Assembly (NCBI GenBank): GCA_016199835.1
Contig: JACQFX010000026.1
Span: forward strand, 62,001 to 126,000
DNA length: 64,000 nt
Reading direction: 5' to 3'
Origin: Nitrosomonadales bacterium
GTDB taxonomy: Bacteria > Pseudomonadota > Gammaproteobacteria > Burkholderiales > Gallionellaceae
A program made the position numbers and the translations under genes. A model generated the notes under the pieces. That model was given only the letters and a program-made list of their open reading frames with translations, made no database searches and was not told where the DNA came from. Of the stretch, positions 46,709-55,871 are shown piece by piece; positions within the stretch are counted from its first letter, which is position 1; each line of letters begins with the position of its first letter.

Positions 46709-47284
46709 ATGAGCGAAATCAAATTGATCGTCGGTCTGGGCAACCCCGGACGGGAATACGAGGCCACGCGCCACAACGCCGGCTTCTGGTGGGTGGACGA
46801 GTTCGCGCGCGCGCACCAGTTCAGTTTCAAGGCGGAGCACAAGTTTCATGGTTTGTCGGCGCGCAACACGATGCATGGGCACGAACTGTTTCTGCTCAAG
46901 CCGCAAACCTTCATGAACGTCAGCGGACGCGCGGTGGGTGCGCTGGCGCAGTTCTACAAGATAGCGCCGGCAAACATCCTAGTGGCGCATGACGAGCTCG
47001 ACCTGCCGCCCGGTAGCGCCAAACTGAAACTCGGCGGTGGTCATGGCGGGCACAACGGCCTGAAGGACATCATCGCCCAGCTCGGCACGAAAGATTTCTG
47101 GCGGCTGCGCATCGGCATCGGCCATCCCGGCGAGCGCAACGAAGTCAGCAACTATGTATTGAACGCGGCGCGCAAGGAAGAACAGATATTGATAGATGCA
47201 GCGATGCAGCGCGCACAGGATGTTGCACCGCTCATCGTCGAGGGCAAGCTGGAAGCAGCGATGCTGAAGCTGCACAGCCCTTGA
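46709..47284 (+). CDS. pth: Peptidyl-tRNA hydrolase
   Basis: Releases peptidyl-tRNA after abortive translation. 191 residues from ATG 46709 ([14 protein letters not shown]), the canonical N-terminus. The catalytic His22 is in [10 protein letters not shown], with HDELDLPPG and [13 protein letters not shown] later. No Shine-Dalgarno is visible because the twelve-pair hairpin ends five bases upstream. ychF follows after 61 bases, the conserved rplY-pth-ychF order. Confidence 0.96.
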   Translation: MSEIKLIVGLGNPGREYEATRHNAGFWWVDEFARAHQFSFKAEHKFHGLSARNTMHGHELFLLKPQTFMNVSGRAVGALAQFYKIAPANILVAHDELDLPPGSAKLKLGGGHGGHNGLKDIIAQLGTKDFWRLRIGIGHPGERNEVSNYVLNAARKEEQILIDAAMQRAQDVAPLIVEGKLEAAMLKLHSP

Positions 47285-47345
47285 TTTGGAGCATCCCGTA
47301 GCCCTGCATCTGAGTCATTGCTCAATTTTTTAGAAAGAAGAAATC

Positions 47346-48437
47346 ATGAGTTTGAAATGCGGTATCGTCGGTCTGCCCAACGTCGGCAAGTCCACCCTGT
47401 TCAATGCGCTGACCAAGGCGGGCATCGCTGCGGAGAACTATCCGTTCTGCACGATTGAGCCCAACGTCGGCATCGTCGAAGTGCCCGATGCGCGCATGGA
47501 TGAATTGGCGAAGATCGTCAATCCGCAACGCATGCAATACGCCATCGTCGAATTCGTGGACATCGCGGGGCTGGTGGCGGGAGCAAGCAAAGGCGAAGGC
47601 TTGGGCAACCAGTTCCTTGCCAACATCCGCGAGACCGATGCCATCGTCAACGTGGTGCGTTGTTTCGATGACGAGAACGTGGTGCATGTGGCGGGCAAAG
47701 TCGATCCGCTGTCCGACATCGAAACCATTGTCACCGAACTCGCGCTGGCCGACCTCGCCACCGTGGAGAAGGCCATCCAGCGTGACGGCAAGAAAGCCAA
47801 GTCGGGCGACAAGGACGCGCTCAAGCTGGTTGCCGTGCTGGAAAAACTCATCCCGCACCTCAATGAAGGCAAGACCGCGCGCACGCTCAAGCTCAGCGAC
47901 GAGGAAAAGGAAATCGTCAAGCCGCTGTGCCTGCTTACCATCAAGCCCGCGATGTATGTCGGCAATGTGCTGGAAGATGGTTTTGAAAACAACCCGCACC
48001 TCGACCGCTTGCGCGAATACGCCGCGAAGGAAGGCGCGCCCGTGGTCGCGCTGTGTGCCAAGATCGAGCAGGAACTGGCCGATCTCGACGATGCGGACAA
48101 GAGGGAATTTCTCGCCGACCTCGGCTTCGAAGAACCCGGCCTGAACCGGTTAATCCGTGCGGGTTACGAGCTGCTCGGCCTGCAAACCTACTTCACCGCC
48201 GGCGTGAAGGAAGTGCGCGCCTGGACCATCCACAAGGGCGACACCGCGCCCAAAGCGGCGGGCGTCATCCACACCGATTTCGAGAAGGGCTTCATCCGCG
48301 CGCAGACCATCTCCTACGCCGACTTCATCGCCTGCGGCGGCGAGCAGGGCGCCAAGGAAAAAGGCAAGATGCGCGTCGAAGGCAAGGACTATGTGGTGCA
48401 GGACGGGGATGTGATGAACTTCCTGTTTAACGTCTAA
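47346..48437 (+). CDS. ychF: Redox-responsive ATPase/GTPase YchF
   Basis: Obg-family P-loop NTPase of 363 residues that binds ribosomes and preferentially hydrolyses ATP in characterised homologues. [15 protein letters not shown] (G1) lies at residue 8, [16 protein letters not shown] (switch I) near residue 34, and [18 protein letters not shown] (G3) near residue 66; the C-terminal TGS-like domain ends [22 protein letters not shown] precedes ATG 47346. Widely conserved with pth. Confidence 0.97.
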   Translation: MSLKCGIVGLPNVGKSTLFNALTKAGIAAENYPFCTIEPNVGIVEVPDARMDELAKIVNPQRMQYAIVEFVDIAGLVAGASKGEGLGNQFLANIRETDAIVNVVRCFDDENVVHVAGKVDPLSDIETIVTELALADLATVEKAIQRDGKKAKSGDKDALKLVAVLEKLIPHLNEGKTARTLKLSDEEKEIVKPLCLLTIKPAMYVGNVLEDGFENNPHLDRLREYAAKEGAPVVALCAKIEQELADLDDADKREFLADLGFEEPGLNRLIRAGYELLGLQTYFTAGVKEVRAWTIHKGDTAPKAAGVIHTDFEKGFIRAQTISYADFIACGGEQGAKEKGKMRVEGKDYVVQDGDVMNFLFNV

Positions 48438-48471
48438 ACCGATCCGCTCATCCGGTGGCGTCGTCGAATAC

Positions 48472-48663
48472 TTAGCCGGAACCGAAACGTTCCTTCAGAA
48501 ATGCCCGCTCCTTATTAAGCTCCATTCTCGCCTGATAGTATGGATAAAGAAGCGTTAGATCCCACTTGGCATCCGTGGGCAGCACATTTAACTCCTCTTC
48601 GAGCCCACGAAGCAATTCAGTAGCGTAGCCCAGGTTACTCGCCGAAAGATTGGCATCGTGCAC
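48472..48663 (-). CDS. Small hypothetical protein
   Basis: 63 residues, predicted mainly helical (ATELLRGLEEELNVLP and YYQARMELNKERAFLKERF). It is the only plausible frame in the 347-base interval between ychF and petA; start ATG at 48663 lacks a clear ribosome-binding site. It could be a remnant of a larger gene or spurious. No family recognised. Confidence 0.35.
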   Translation of the reverse strand: MHDANLSASNLGYATELLRGLEEELNVLPTDAKWDLTLLYPYYQARMELNKERAFLKERFGSG

Positions 48664-48784
48664 AATGATTGGTGGCTACTGTATAACCCCCCATAAGAGT
48701 TATGCTGCTTCCCCTGATGTGACTATAGACACTCGCTTGCCGGGTGTGTCTAATGCCGGGAGTCTTGGGTTGGAGGGTTTGAGC

Positions 48785-49297
48785 ATGGCGGATAGTGAAA
48801 TATTGAGTTGCCCGAATCGGCGCGATTTTCTGGGCAAGGCGACGGCGGTGGTCGGCGCGGCGGGGGTGGCGGCAGCATGCTGGCCGTTCATCAGCAGCAT
48901 GAATCCCAGCACGGATACGCTGGAGAAGGCCACTACGGAAGTGGATGTCTCCGCTATCCAGACCGGCCAGATGGAAACCGTATCGTGGGGCGGCAAGCCG
49001 GTGTTCGTGGTGCACCGCACGGATGCGCAGGTGGCTTCGATGAAGAATTCCCAAGGCGGGCACGACCCGCAGTCCGATGCCGATCGCGTGAAGAAGTCGG
49101 AATGGCTGGTGGTGGTCGGCGTATGCACGCACATGGGCTGCATCCCGGCCAAGAACGAAGACGGCTGGCTGTGTCCCTGCCACGGCAGCGTGTACGACAA
49201 CAGCGGGCGCATCCTGCATGGTCCGGCGCCGAAGAATCTGGTGGTGCCGCCGTACGGGTTTGTGTCCGATTCCAAGATCGTCATAGGCGAGGCATGA
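48785..49297 (+). CDS. petA: Ubiquinol-cytochrome c reductase Rieske iron-sulfur subunit
   Basis: bc1 complex subunit carrying the 2Fe-2S cluster. 170 residues from ATG 48785, with GGAGG about ten bases upstream; the long open frame before it is not coding. An NRRDFLGKATAVVGAAGVAAA signal-anchor near residue 11 is Tat-like. Cluster ligands are Cys114 and His116 (CTHMGC) and Cys130 and His133 (CPCHGS), with Cys119 and Cys132 as the disulfide. petB follows after one base. Confidence 0.97.
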   Translation: MADSEILSCPNRRDFLGKATAVVGAAGVAAACWPFISSMNPSTDTLEKATTEVDVSAIQTGQMETVSWGGKPVFVVHRTDAQVASMKNSQGGHDPQSDADRVKKSEWLVVVGVCTHMGCIPAKNEDGWLCPCHGSVYDNSGRILHGPAPKNLVVPPYGFVSDSKIVIGEA

Positions 49298-49298
49298 T

Positions 49299-50543
49299 AT
49301 GGTGAGTCGCGTCATAGAGTGGGTGGACCAGCGTTTTCCCCTGACCAGTTTCGTCAAGCATGATCTGACCGAATATCCGACACCGCGCAACCTGAGCTAC
49401 TGGTGGAACTTCGGCTTCCTCGCCGGCTTCGTGCTGGTGCTACAGATCGCCACCGGTATCTTCCTCGCCATGTACTACAAGCCGGATGTGAACCTGGCAT
49501 TCGACTCGGTGCAGCACATCATGCGCGAAGTGAATTACGGCTGGCTGTTGCGCTACATCCACTCCACAGGCGCATCGGCGTTCTTTGTGGTGATCTATGT
49601 GCATATGGCGCGCACGCTGTATTACGCTTCCTATCACAAGCCGCGCGAGCTGATGTGGTGGACGGGGCAGGGCCTGATGCTGTTAATCATGGCGACCGCC
49701 TTCATGGGTTATCTCCTGCCATGGGGGCAGATGTCCTACTGGGGCGCACAGGTCATCACCAACCTGTTCGGTGTGACGCCGTTCTTCGGCGACCAGATCG
49801 TGTTGTGGCTGCGCGGCGATTTTTCCGTAGGCGATGCCACGCTCACGCGCTTCTTCGCGCTGCATTATCTGTTCCCCTTCCTGATCTTCGCGCTGGTGGG
49901 TATCCACCTGGTCGCGCTGCACACGGTGAAGAGCAGCAATCCTTCCGGCATCAGCCTCGCCGACAAGGACAACATCCCGTTCCATCCGTATTTCACGCTC
50001 AAGGATTTCTTCGGGCTGGGTGTTTACCTCATCGTGTTCTGCGCCTTCGTGTTCTTCTCTCCCAATACCTTTATCGAGCCACCCAACAACATTCCCGCCA
50101 ACCCGTTGATGACGCCGGCGCACATCGAACCGGAATGGTATTTCCTGCCGTTCTACGCCATCCTGCGCGCGATCCCGGATATGTTGGGCGGCGTGGTGGC
50201 GATGGCAGTCTCGGTGTTGATCTTCGCCATCCTGCCGTTCGCCGACCGCACCTCGATACCCGGCGGCGCGCGTTATCGCCCGATCTACCGCGCCATGTTC
50301 TTCATCTTCCTGGCTGACGTATTGCTGCTCGGTTACGTCGGTGCAAAACCGCCTACCGGCTACTTCGTTCCCCTGGGTCAGGCGGCGACCCTGGTTTATT
50401 TCGCCACGTTCTTCCTGCTGCCCTTCGTTTCCAAAGCCGAAGAGCGCTGGATGCGCGCGCGCGGCCTGCCGGCTGACTTGCAGGCCCTGTTCCAGCAACG
50501 ACCACCGCGCGACAAGTGGAATGACAAGGGGGAGACGCGATGA
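49299..50543 (+). CDS. petB: Cytochrome b of the bc1 complex
   Basis: Membrane subunit with the Qo and Qi quinone sites and two b haems. 414 residues, eight helices. GFLAGFVLVLQIATGIFLAMYY is helix A; the haem-ligand helices read YGWLLRYIHSTGASAFF and FALHYLFPFLIFALVGIHLVALH, and the Qo PEWYFLPFYAILR motif lies near residue 277. It is the full fused b subunit rather than a b6/subunit IV split. It overlaps petC by four bases. Confidence 0.98.
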   Translation: MVSRVIEWVDQRFPLTSFVKHDLTEYPTPRNLSYWWNFGFLAGFVLVLQIATGIFLAMYYKPDVNLAFDSVQHIMREVNYGWLLRYIHSTGASAFFVVIYVHMARTLYYASYHKPRELMWWTGQGLMLLIMATAFMGYLLPWGQMSYWGAQVITNLFGVTPFFGDQIVLWLRGDFSVGDATLTRFFALHYLFPFLIFALVGIHLVALHTVKSSNPSGISLADKDNIPFHPYFTLKDFFGLGVYLIVFCAFVFFSPNTFIEPPNNIPANPLMTPAHIEPEWYFLPFYAILRAIPDMLGGVVAMAVSVLIFAILPFADRTSIPGGARYRPIYRAMFFIFLADVLLLGYVGAKPPTGYFVPLGQAATLVYFATFFLLPFVSKAEERWMRARGLPADLQALFQQRPPRDKWNDKGETR

Positions 50544-51187
50544 GAAGCTGGATCATATTCGCGCTCTGCGGGCTTGCCCTCAACGCTGGGGCGGAAGAAG
50601 AATTGCAGTTGCACCAGGCCGGAGCAACAACCGATCTGCCGACGCTGGAGCGCGGCGCGGAAACGGTGATGACGGTCTGTCTCGGCTGCCATAGCCTGAA
50701 GTACATCAGGTTCCGTGAACTGGAGAAGCTGGGTATCGCCAAGGATAAGGTGGATGGCTGGCGCGGCTCTAATCCCATGGGTACAGCTATATCGAGCCAG
50801 ATGCCGGCAGAGGCCGCCATGGCTTCGTTCGGCAAGGCGCCCCCCGATCTAAGCCTGATGGCCAAGGCGCGAGAGGGTGGGCCGGATTACATCTACTCCT
50901 ACCTGCTGGGCTATTACAACACGCCCGAAGGCGGGCTAGGCAATCATTACTATCCGCCCACCAAGATGCCGGACGTGCTCGGCGTCGCCGGGGTGACCGA
51001 TCCGGCGCAGCGCGCGGAACTGGAAAAGAAAGCGCGCGAAGTCGTTTCCTTTCTGGACTGGGCCGCCGACCCGCGCGCGCAGGAACGCCATACGCTGGGG
51101 TATTATGTGATCGCTTATCTGGTGTTGCTGACCACCCTGCTATACTTCCTGAAGCGCCGCGTGTGGGGGCAGCTCGACAAGACGTAG
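50540..51187 (+). CDS. petC: Cytochrome c1 of the bc1 complex
   Basis: Membrane-anchored c-type cytochrome passing electrons from the Rieske protein to cytochrome c. 215 residues with a signal peptide, haem motif Cys47-LGCH51, the axial ligand Met144 in PPTKMPDVLG, and a C-terminal membrane helix (YYVIAYLVLLTTLLYFLKRRVW). The ATG overlaps the petB stop. A universal stress protein gene follows after 42 bases. Confidence 0.97.
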   Translation: MRSWIIFALCGLALNAGAEEELQLHQAGATTDLPTLERGAETVMTVCLGCHSLKYIRFRELEKLGIAKDKVDGWRGSNPMGTAISSQMPAEAAMASFGKAPPDLSLMAKAREGGPDYIYSYLLGYYNTPEGGLGNHYYPPTKMPDVLGVAGVTDPAQRAELEKKAREVVSFLDWAADPRAQERHTLGYYVIAYLVLLTTLLYFLKRRVWGQLDKT

Positions 51188-51229
51188 CCGGATCAGCGCA
51201 GCGGCATCCGGAGGACACAGGGGCAACGA

Positions 51230-51655
51230 ATGAAGGTATTGATACCCATAGATGGTTCCGCCAGCGCGGAACGCGTAGTAGATCACGTGATCGCCAGCAC
51301 GGCCTGGCTGAAAGAAGCGCCGCAGATATGCCTGCTCAACGTGCAATGGAAGCTGGCATCCGGCAACGTGAAATTCTTCATCGGACAGGACGCCATCAAT
51401 GATTATTACCGCGAACAGGGCATGGCGGCGCTGGACGCGGCGCGCAAGAAACTCGATGCCGCCGGTCTGGCCTACAGCTACCACATCAGCATAGGCACTC
51501 CCGCTGAAGCCATCGTGCAATACGCGCAGGAACAGCAGGTGGACCAGATCGCCATGGGCGCGCAGGGGCAGGACACGCTCACAACTGTGCTGCTGGGCTC
51601 GGTGGTGAACAAGGTGATGCACCTCGCCAGCATGCCGGTGTTGCTGGTTAAATAA
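51230..51655 (+). CDS. Universal stress protein (UspA family)
   Basis: 141 residues, single Usp domain. MKVLIPIDGSASAERVVDHVI at the start and the C-terminal MGAQGQDTLTTVLLGSVVNKV, which fits the GxxGx9G(S/T) motif of ATP-binding Usp proteins. AGGGG lies six bases before the start. It is in the same direction as petABC and may be coexpressed with the bc1 genes under respiratory stress; that link is inference. Confidence 0.93.
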   Translation: MKVLIPIDGSASAERVVDHVIASTAWLKEAPQICLLNVQWKLASGNVKFFIGQDAINDYYREQGMAALDAARKKLDAAGLAYSYHISIGTPAEAIVQYAQEQQVDQIAMGAQGQDTLTTVLLGSVVNKVMHLASMPVLLVK

Positions 51656-51882
51656 CGCCACTCCTCGAATCAACTGTCGTAGCCGCAATTCGATCCGACA
51701 TTCAGTGCCTGAGTGCGTTACCTGCGGCAGGAATCAGCTTTCATTTTCGCCCATGATGGGCATCGCGAAGGGCCGATTTCTGGCGGGATAAATCGCATTC
51801 TGGAATGATGCTATGTGCCATAAGTGGACATTGTTTTTGATGCCATACTTGATGCGCACCGAACGTTTAGTGGAACGCTGAA

Positions 51883-52923
51883 TCAGTCCGTGTATTGTTG
51901 AGCCGCATGAACCATCTTTTTCACTGCGTCCGTCATATTGACAGGAGTCAGCTCAATCTGCGGATTTCTGCGCGCGAACACGCGGAATACTTCATCGGCA
52001 AATGCCTGTCCAATCAAATCTACGCCAGTAAAATCGAGCATCACTATTTTGAACCTTTCTACTCTATTCAAAATTCTTTTTGCTTGGGAGCGCGACACCA
52101 GCCGCTCGCCTTCGTATAGCGCCAGCCTCACCGGAACGATGGTCTTGTTAAAAGCGAAATCCCCAGCCTCGTCCGCCGTGTAGGCATCGAACACCGAAGC
52201 CAGAGTGCGGTCGGCATTCATCTGGATACGCATAAAAACCTCTGTCCCGCTGTGCTGATGGTCTTTATGCAGCAGCACATCTTTCGGCAGGTTTTCATTA
52301 TGCACAAAAGCCAGTTCGCCTGAGTTAATCTGGAAGTCATCAAATGCACGGGACGTAAAAAAAATGCCCTGTCCGGTGTGGTTGTCCGGATCGGTGGTGA
52401 GCTTGCCCTTGCTCAGTTCCAGTATCGCCTCCCTGGGGTCGCCCAGTTTCAGGATGCGGGCAATGTGATTGAAAATCCCCTCGCCGTCATCCGAAATGAA
52501 AATCCAGATTTCTTCCGCCGTTCTCTCGACTTCTATCGTCACCTCTTTGCCGCCGGAATGGTCGATGGCGTTGTTGAGCATTTCGGTAAAACCGTAATGA
52601 CAAATATCTTCCAGTTCCTTGGGCAGGTCGCCAAAGACGATGCCGAAGTCGCGGTAGTACACATCGCTCTCGCTCAAGCCATTTAACAGGAACACCGATT
52701 TTTGCGAGCGATTCTGCCCAAGCCGGTACACCCTGCCTCGCGTGTTGCCCTCCGCCAGTAAAAAGCCCTTGCCCACCAGTTCGGACAAGTGGTGGTGCAC
52801 GGTCTGGCGCGTGATGCCAAAGGCTTCCATGGCATCTTGAATCAAATGTGGATTTTTTGCCTTTATGTAATTCAGCAAAAATCTGCGTATCACTTCCGAG
52901 CGCTTGGTGTCGGCTAATTTCAT
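51883..52923 (-). CDS. HTH-HATPase-STAS-like (DUF4325) regulator
   Basis: 346 residues in three parts. Residues about 10-66 form a winged helix-turn-helix (FGITRQTVHHHLSELVGKGFL). Residues about 100-232 form a GHKL ATPase domain with N-box Glu114-Asn118 (EMLNNAIDHS), G1 box DDGEG at 146 and G2 box GQGIFFTS at 184. Residues about 255-320 form a DUF4325/STAS-like domain (IVMLDFTGVDLIGQAFADEVF). No phosphorylatable His or receiver gene is adjacent. The design recalls anti-sigma kinase and STAS antagonist parts fused to a DNA-binding domain. Four phased repeats lie directly upstream. Function undescribed as far as I can tell. Confidence 0.8.
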   Translation of the reverse strand: MKLADTKRSEVIRRFLLNYIKAKNPHLIQDAMEAFGITRQTVHHHLSELVGKGFLLAEGNTRGRVYRLGQNRSQKSVFLLNGLSESDVYYRDFGIVFGDLPKELEDICHYGFTEMLNNAIDHSGGKEVTIEVERTAEEIWIFISDDGEGIFNHIARILKLGDPREAILELSKGKLTTDPDNHTGQGIFFTSRAFDDFQINSGELAFVHNENLPKDVLLHKDHQHSGTEVFMRIQMNADRTLASVFDAYTADEAGDFAFNKTIVPVRLALYEGERLVSRSQAKRILNRVERFKIVMLDFTGVDLIGQAFADEVFRVFARRNPQIELTPVNMTDAVKKMVHAAQQYTD

Positions 52924-52964
52924 GGCATTGATTGCGCTATATTTGGTTATTAAGCATAAGTTTG

Positions 52965-53036
52965 TTTGTAAAGATATTTCACCAATATTGTAAGATTTTA
53001 TGATGGATATTGTAAAGAATTTTGTGTATTTTGTAA
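52965..53036 (-). promoter_or_regulatory. Four phased direct repeats upstream of the HTH-HATPase regulator
   Basis: TGTAA occurs at 52967, 52989, 53011 and 53032, i.e. every 22, 22 and 21 bases, each within a TTTGTAA or ATTGTAA context. Spacing of about two helical turns puts all sites on one face of the DNA, 40-115 bases before the regulator start. On the coding strand the repeats read TTACA and could overlap -35 elements. Probable autoregulatory operator array. Confidence 0.7.
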
Positions 53037-53104
53037 TAAGAATTGGGTCGTGAGCAATGGTTGGTTAATGACCACTATGGGCAAGTTAATTTAAGGGGGC
53101 TGAA

Positions 53105-54169
53105 TTAAAACAGATCCATCTGCCCGCCTCGCGCAGGCGGTTTGAAGCGTTCTGTATCGAGCGCCCTGTCTTCAAGATTGAACCCCATGCGCTCGCACGC
53201 GATGCGGAAGCGTTGCGCCAGCAGGTCTGCGAACAAACCGCCACCGCTAAAACGCGAACCGAAATTCGAGTCGTTCTCCTTGCCGCCACGCATTTCGCGC
53301 AAGCGGCTCATCACATGCTCGGCCTTCAACGGGTAATGCGTGGCGAGCCAATCCTTGAATAATTCTTTGAGCTCGTAAGGCAGGCGCAGCAGGGTATAGC
53401 CCGCGCTGCGCGCGCCCTGTGCATATGCGGCTTCGAGGATTTTTTCCAGCTCCGCATCGGTGAGGAAAGGAATAACCGGCGCGACCATCACCCCGCACGG
53501 CACGCCCGCCGCGTTCAGGCGCGCGATGGCTTGTAATCGGCGGCGCGGAGAGGAGGCGCGCGGTTCCAGTTTGCGCGCAATCTCCATGTCGAGGGTGGTG
53601 ACGGAGATGAACACCTGCACAAGATGGTCTTGCGCCAACTGCGTGAGCAGGTCGAGGTCGCGCTCGATCAGCGCGGACTTGGTGACGATGGACAACGGAT
53701 GTCTGCACTCCGCCAGCACTTCGAGTATCTGCCGCGTGATGTTCCATTCGCGCTCTATGGGCTGATAGGGATCGGTGTTGGAGCCAAGCGCGATGGGTGC
53801 GCAGCGGTAGGAAGGCTTGGCCAGCTCCGCGCGTAACAGCTGCGCCGCATCCGGCTTGGCAAAAAGTCTGGTTTCAAAATCCAGACCCGGCGAAAGATTG
53901 AGATAAGCATGCGAAGGCCGCGCGTAGCAATAGATGCAACCGTGCTCGCAACCGCGATAGGCATTCAGCGAATAATCGAACGGCAAGTCGGGGGAGTCGT
54001 GGCGCTGGATCACGCTCTTCGCGTGTTCGACTGTCACCGTGGTTTTGAATGGCGGCAGCGCTTCCTCCGCCGAGTCCCAGCCGTCGTCGAAACGTTCGCG
54101 CACCACGTTCTCGAAACGGCCTTCGATCTGCATGGTCGCGCCACGGCCTTTTGCTGCTTCATGCTTCAC
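53105..54169 (-). CDS. PA0069-family radical SAM protein
   Basis: 354 residues. The radical SAM cluster motif is Cys74-x3-Cys78-x2-Cys81 in NAYRGCEHGCIYCYARPSH, which is typical of the PA0069/SplB-like group of photoproduct-lyase-related proteins. GLDFETRLFAKPDAAQLLR and the C-terminal QMDLF are also conserved in this group. The reaction is unknown; a DNA or nucleotide repair-like role is only suggested by distant similarity. It lies 58 bases downstream of the 545-residue gene in the same direction. Confidence 0.9.
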   Translation of the reverse strand: MKHEAAKGRGATMQIEGRFENVVRERFDDGWDSAEEALPPFKTTVTVEHAKSVIQRHDSPDLPFDYSLNAYRGCEHGCIYCYARPSHAYLNLSPGLDFETRLFAKPDAAQLLRAELAKPSYRCAPIALGSNTDPYQPIEREWNITRQILEVLAECRHPLSIVTKSALIERDLDLLTQLAQDHLVQVFISVTTLDMEIARKLEPRASSPRRRLQAIARLNAAGVPCGVMVAPVIPFLTDAELEKILEAAYAQGARSAGYTLLRLPYELKELFKDWLATHYPLKAEHVMSRLREMRGGKENDSNFGSRFSGGGLFADLLAQRFRIACERMGFNLEDRALDTERFKPPARGGQMDLF

Positions 54170-54227
54170 GTTGCAACCTCAGTCCGATTCTGGGTGGGGC
54201 GGTCATGCCCCATCCAGCCTGATTATC

Positions 54228-55865
54228 TCATTCCGTCCCCAGCCACTCGAATTCGACCTGCTCATAATCATCTCCCTCGGCCAGCAGTTTCGTGAGTTTG
54301 ATGTTGCGGCTTTTTTCTCCCATCATCATTTCGTAGATGCTGTCTGGCACGTAGCTCTGCGATTCCATCAGCATGGTCGCGTTGAGATAGGAGTTGTGCG
54401 CATCGGGCAGCAGGATGACCGGCAGGTAGTCGTAGGCGAAGGAGCCGGAGCTGGTTTCCCAGTTGGATACGCGCTCCTTGCCCTTGCCCAGGATGCGCAG
54501 CCAGACCGATAGCGGTTTTCTGGCGAGCATCTCGATGCCGACGTGCACCTTGTTCTGCTCGTCGGTGTGCAAGCGCCGCACCATGCCGACCCACCACTGC
54601 TGCGCGTTCTGGTCGGAGATGCCGCACAGCGCGCCTATCTTGACCCAGGGGCCGGCAGTCTTCGGCAGCAGGCCGCCGAAGCCGCTCGTGCTTACGTCCA
54701 GAGCCGTCCAGTCCTCCGAGGAGTAATCGATTTCTTCGGTGGCGAGGCTGAGGGCGCCAGTGTGCTGTTTCAGCATTGCCGCGTCTTCTGCCGAGAGATT
54801 GGGGATGTGCCCCAGCTCCACGTGCGTGACCAGCTTGCTGACGACCTTGAAGCCGTGCACCACTTTGATCGCGGTATTGATCGTATGCCGTTCCTGATAG
54901 CGATGCGGTTGCACGCCGCTCCAGTGCAGTTGCAGATGCCTGAGCACGGTGAGTTTACCGTCCGGGGTAAATTCATTGCCGAAGCGATGTTCTTGCGGGA
55001 TGGTGCCGCGTTCATTCTGATGGGCGATCTCCTCCAGTCTGGGAATGGCCCGGGTCATGCCGAAGAAGCGCATATCCGGTGAGGCTTGCAGTTTGTCATC
55101 CAGCGGGCTGGGCGCGGCGGGGTGGGCGAGGTCGAGAGAGTAGATACAACTGCCGTCTGCTGTCGTCTTGAAATCGAACAGGCTGACCATGCGCGCGGTA
55201 ATGCGGCTGGCGACCTCGATCTGGTCGGCTGCCAGCGTGCCGGGGGAGGCGGCGTATAGCCCCAGGGCGCACAGCAATTCGCGTTGCGGGCTGGTATGGA
55301 TGACGTGTCCGGCATAGGCGTAAACCATGGCGCTGGAGAACTGGTTTTCTTCGGCGTAGTGATATTGCCGGTACAACTCATCCCACACTTCCTGCTCGAC
55401 CTCGATGTAGCGCATCAGATCCAGCTTCATGCGCTCGGCGATTGCGCGCAGCAGCCGGACGCTGATGACAGGAAGCTGTTCGCGGATGTCCAGCGGCTTT
55501 TTTTCTTCCTGCCGGTATTCATGCAGACACATTGCATAGCTTGCGGCCAGCGCCTTCAGGAAAGCCTGGGAAGCGCGCCACAGCATCATGCCGTGGAAGT
55601 CCTGCAAATGCGGCGAGGCGAGATAGTGCTTTAACAGCTCGGCGTACAGGAGCTGGCCGGTCTCATCCAGCAATCTGGCGACGGCGAAGCGTCTGTCGAG
55701 GCGGAATCCCTGCGCATCCTTGAATGTGTCGAGCCAGGCAGTGACTTCGTCCAGCGCTTTGAACGGATTGTCTTTGGGGATTCCGGCAAGCAAAGCCCGT
55801 GCTTCATCCACATCGGACATGGGATGGTCTGCCTTGCGCTCCAGTTTGTTTAGCCAGGAAAACAT
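54228..55865 (-). CDS. Conserved protein of unknown function with PilZ-like C-terminus
   Basis: 545 residues, no signal peptide or membrane segments evident. The N-terminal 330 residues are helical (for example VWDELYRQYHYAEENQFSSA). In the C-terminal half, DVSTSGFGGLLPK near residue 395 fits the D/NxSxxG element of PilZ barrels, followed by WVKIGALCGI, WWVGMVRRL and VHVGIEMLARKP strands, which look like a PilZ or PilZ-related barrel. A large c-di-GMP effector is possible. It starts six bases after the stop of the 211-residue gene, so the two form one unit. Confidence 0.65.
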   Translation of the reverse strand: MFSWLNKLERKADHPMSDVDEARALLAGIPKDNPFKALDEVTAWLDTFKDAQGFRLDRRFAVARLLDETGQLLYAELLKHYLASPHLQDFHGMMLWRASQAFLKALAASYAMCLHEYRQEEKKPLDIREQLPVISVRLLRAIAERMKLDLMRYIEVEQEVWDELYRQYHYAEENQFSSAMVYAYAGHVIHTSPQRELLCALGLYAASPGTLAADQIEVASRITARMVSLFDFKTTADGSCIYSLDLAHPAAPSPLDDKLQASPDMRFFGMTRAIPRLEEIAHQNERGTIPQEHRFGNEFTPDGKLTVLRHLQLHWSGVQPHRYQERHTINTAIKVVHGFKVVSKLVTHVELGHIPNLSAEDAAMLKQHTGALSLATEEIDYSSEDWTALDVSTSGFGGLLPKTAGPWVKIGALCGISDQNAQQWWVGMVRRLHTDEQNKVHVGIEMLARKPLSVWLRILGKGKERVSNWETSSGSFAYDYLPVILLPDAHNSYLNATMLMESQSYVPDSIYEMMMGEKSRNIKLTKLLAEGDDYEQVEFEWLGTE

Positions 55866-55871
55866 GTCCGC

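Noticed and set aside
48650-48784. Longer N-terminus for the Rieske protein
   Set aside because: The frame is open upstream, but ATG 48785 has the GGAGG site and gives a normal Tat-like signal anchor.
52960-53040. Possible CRISPR array
   Set aside because: The repeated core is only about seven bases with a 21-22 base period and no distinct spacers; no cas genes. Better read as phased binding sites.
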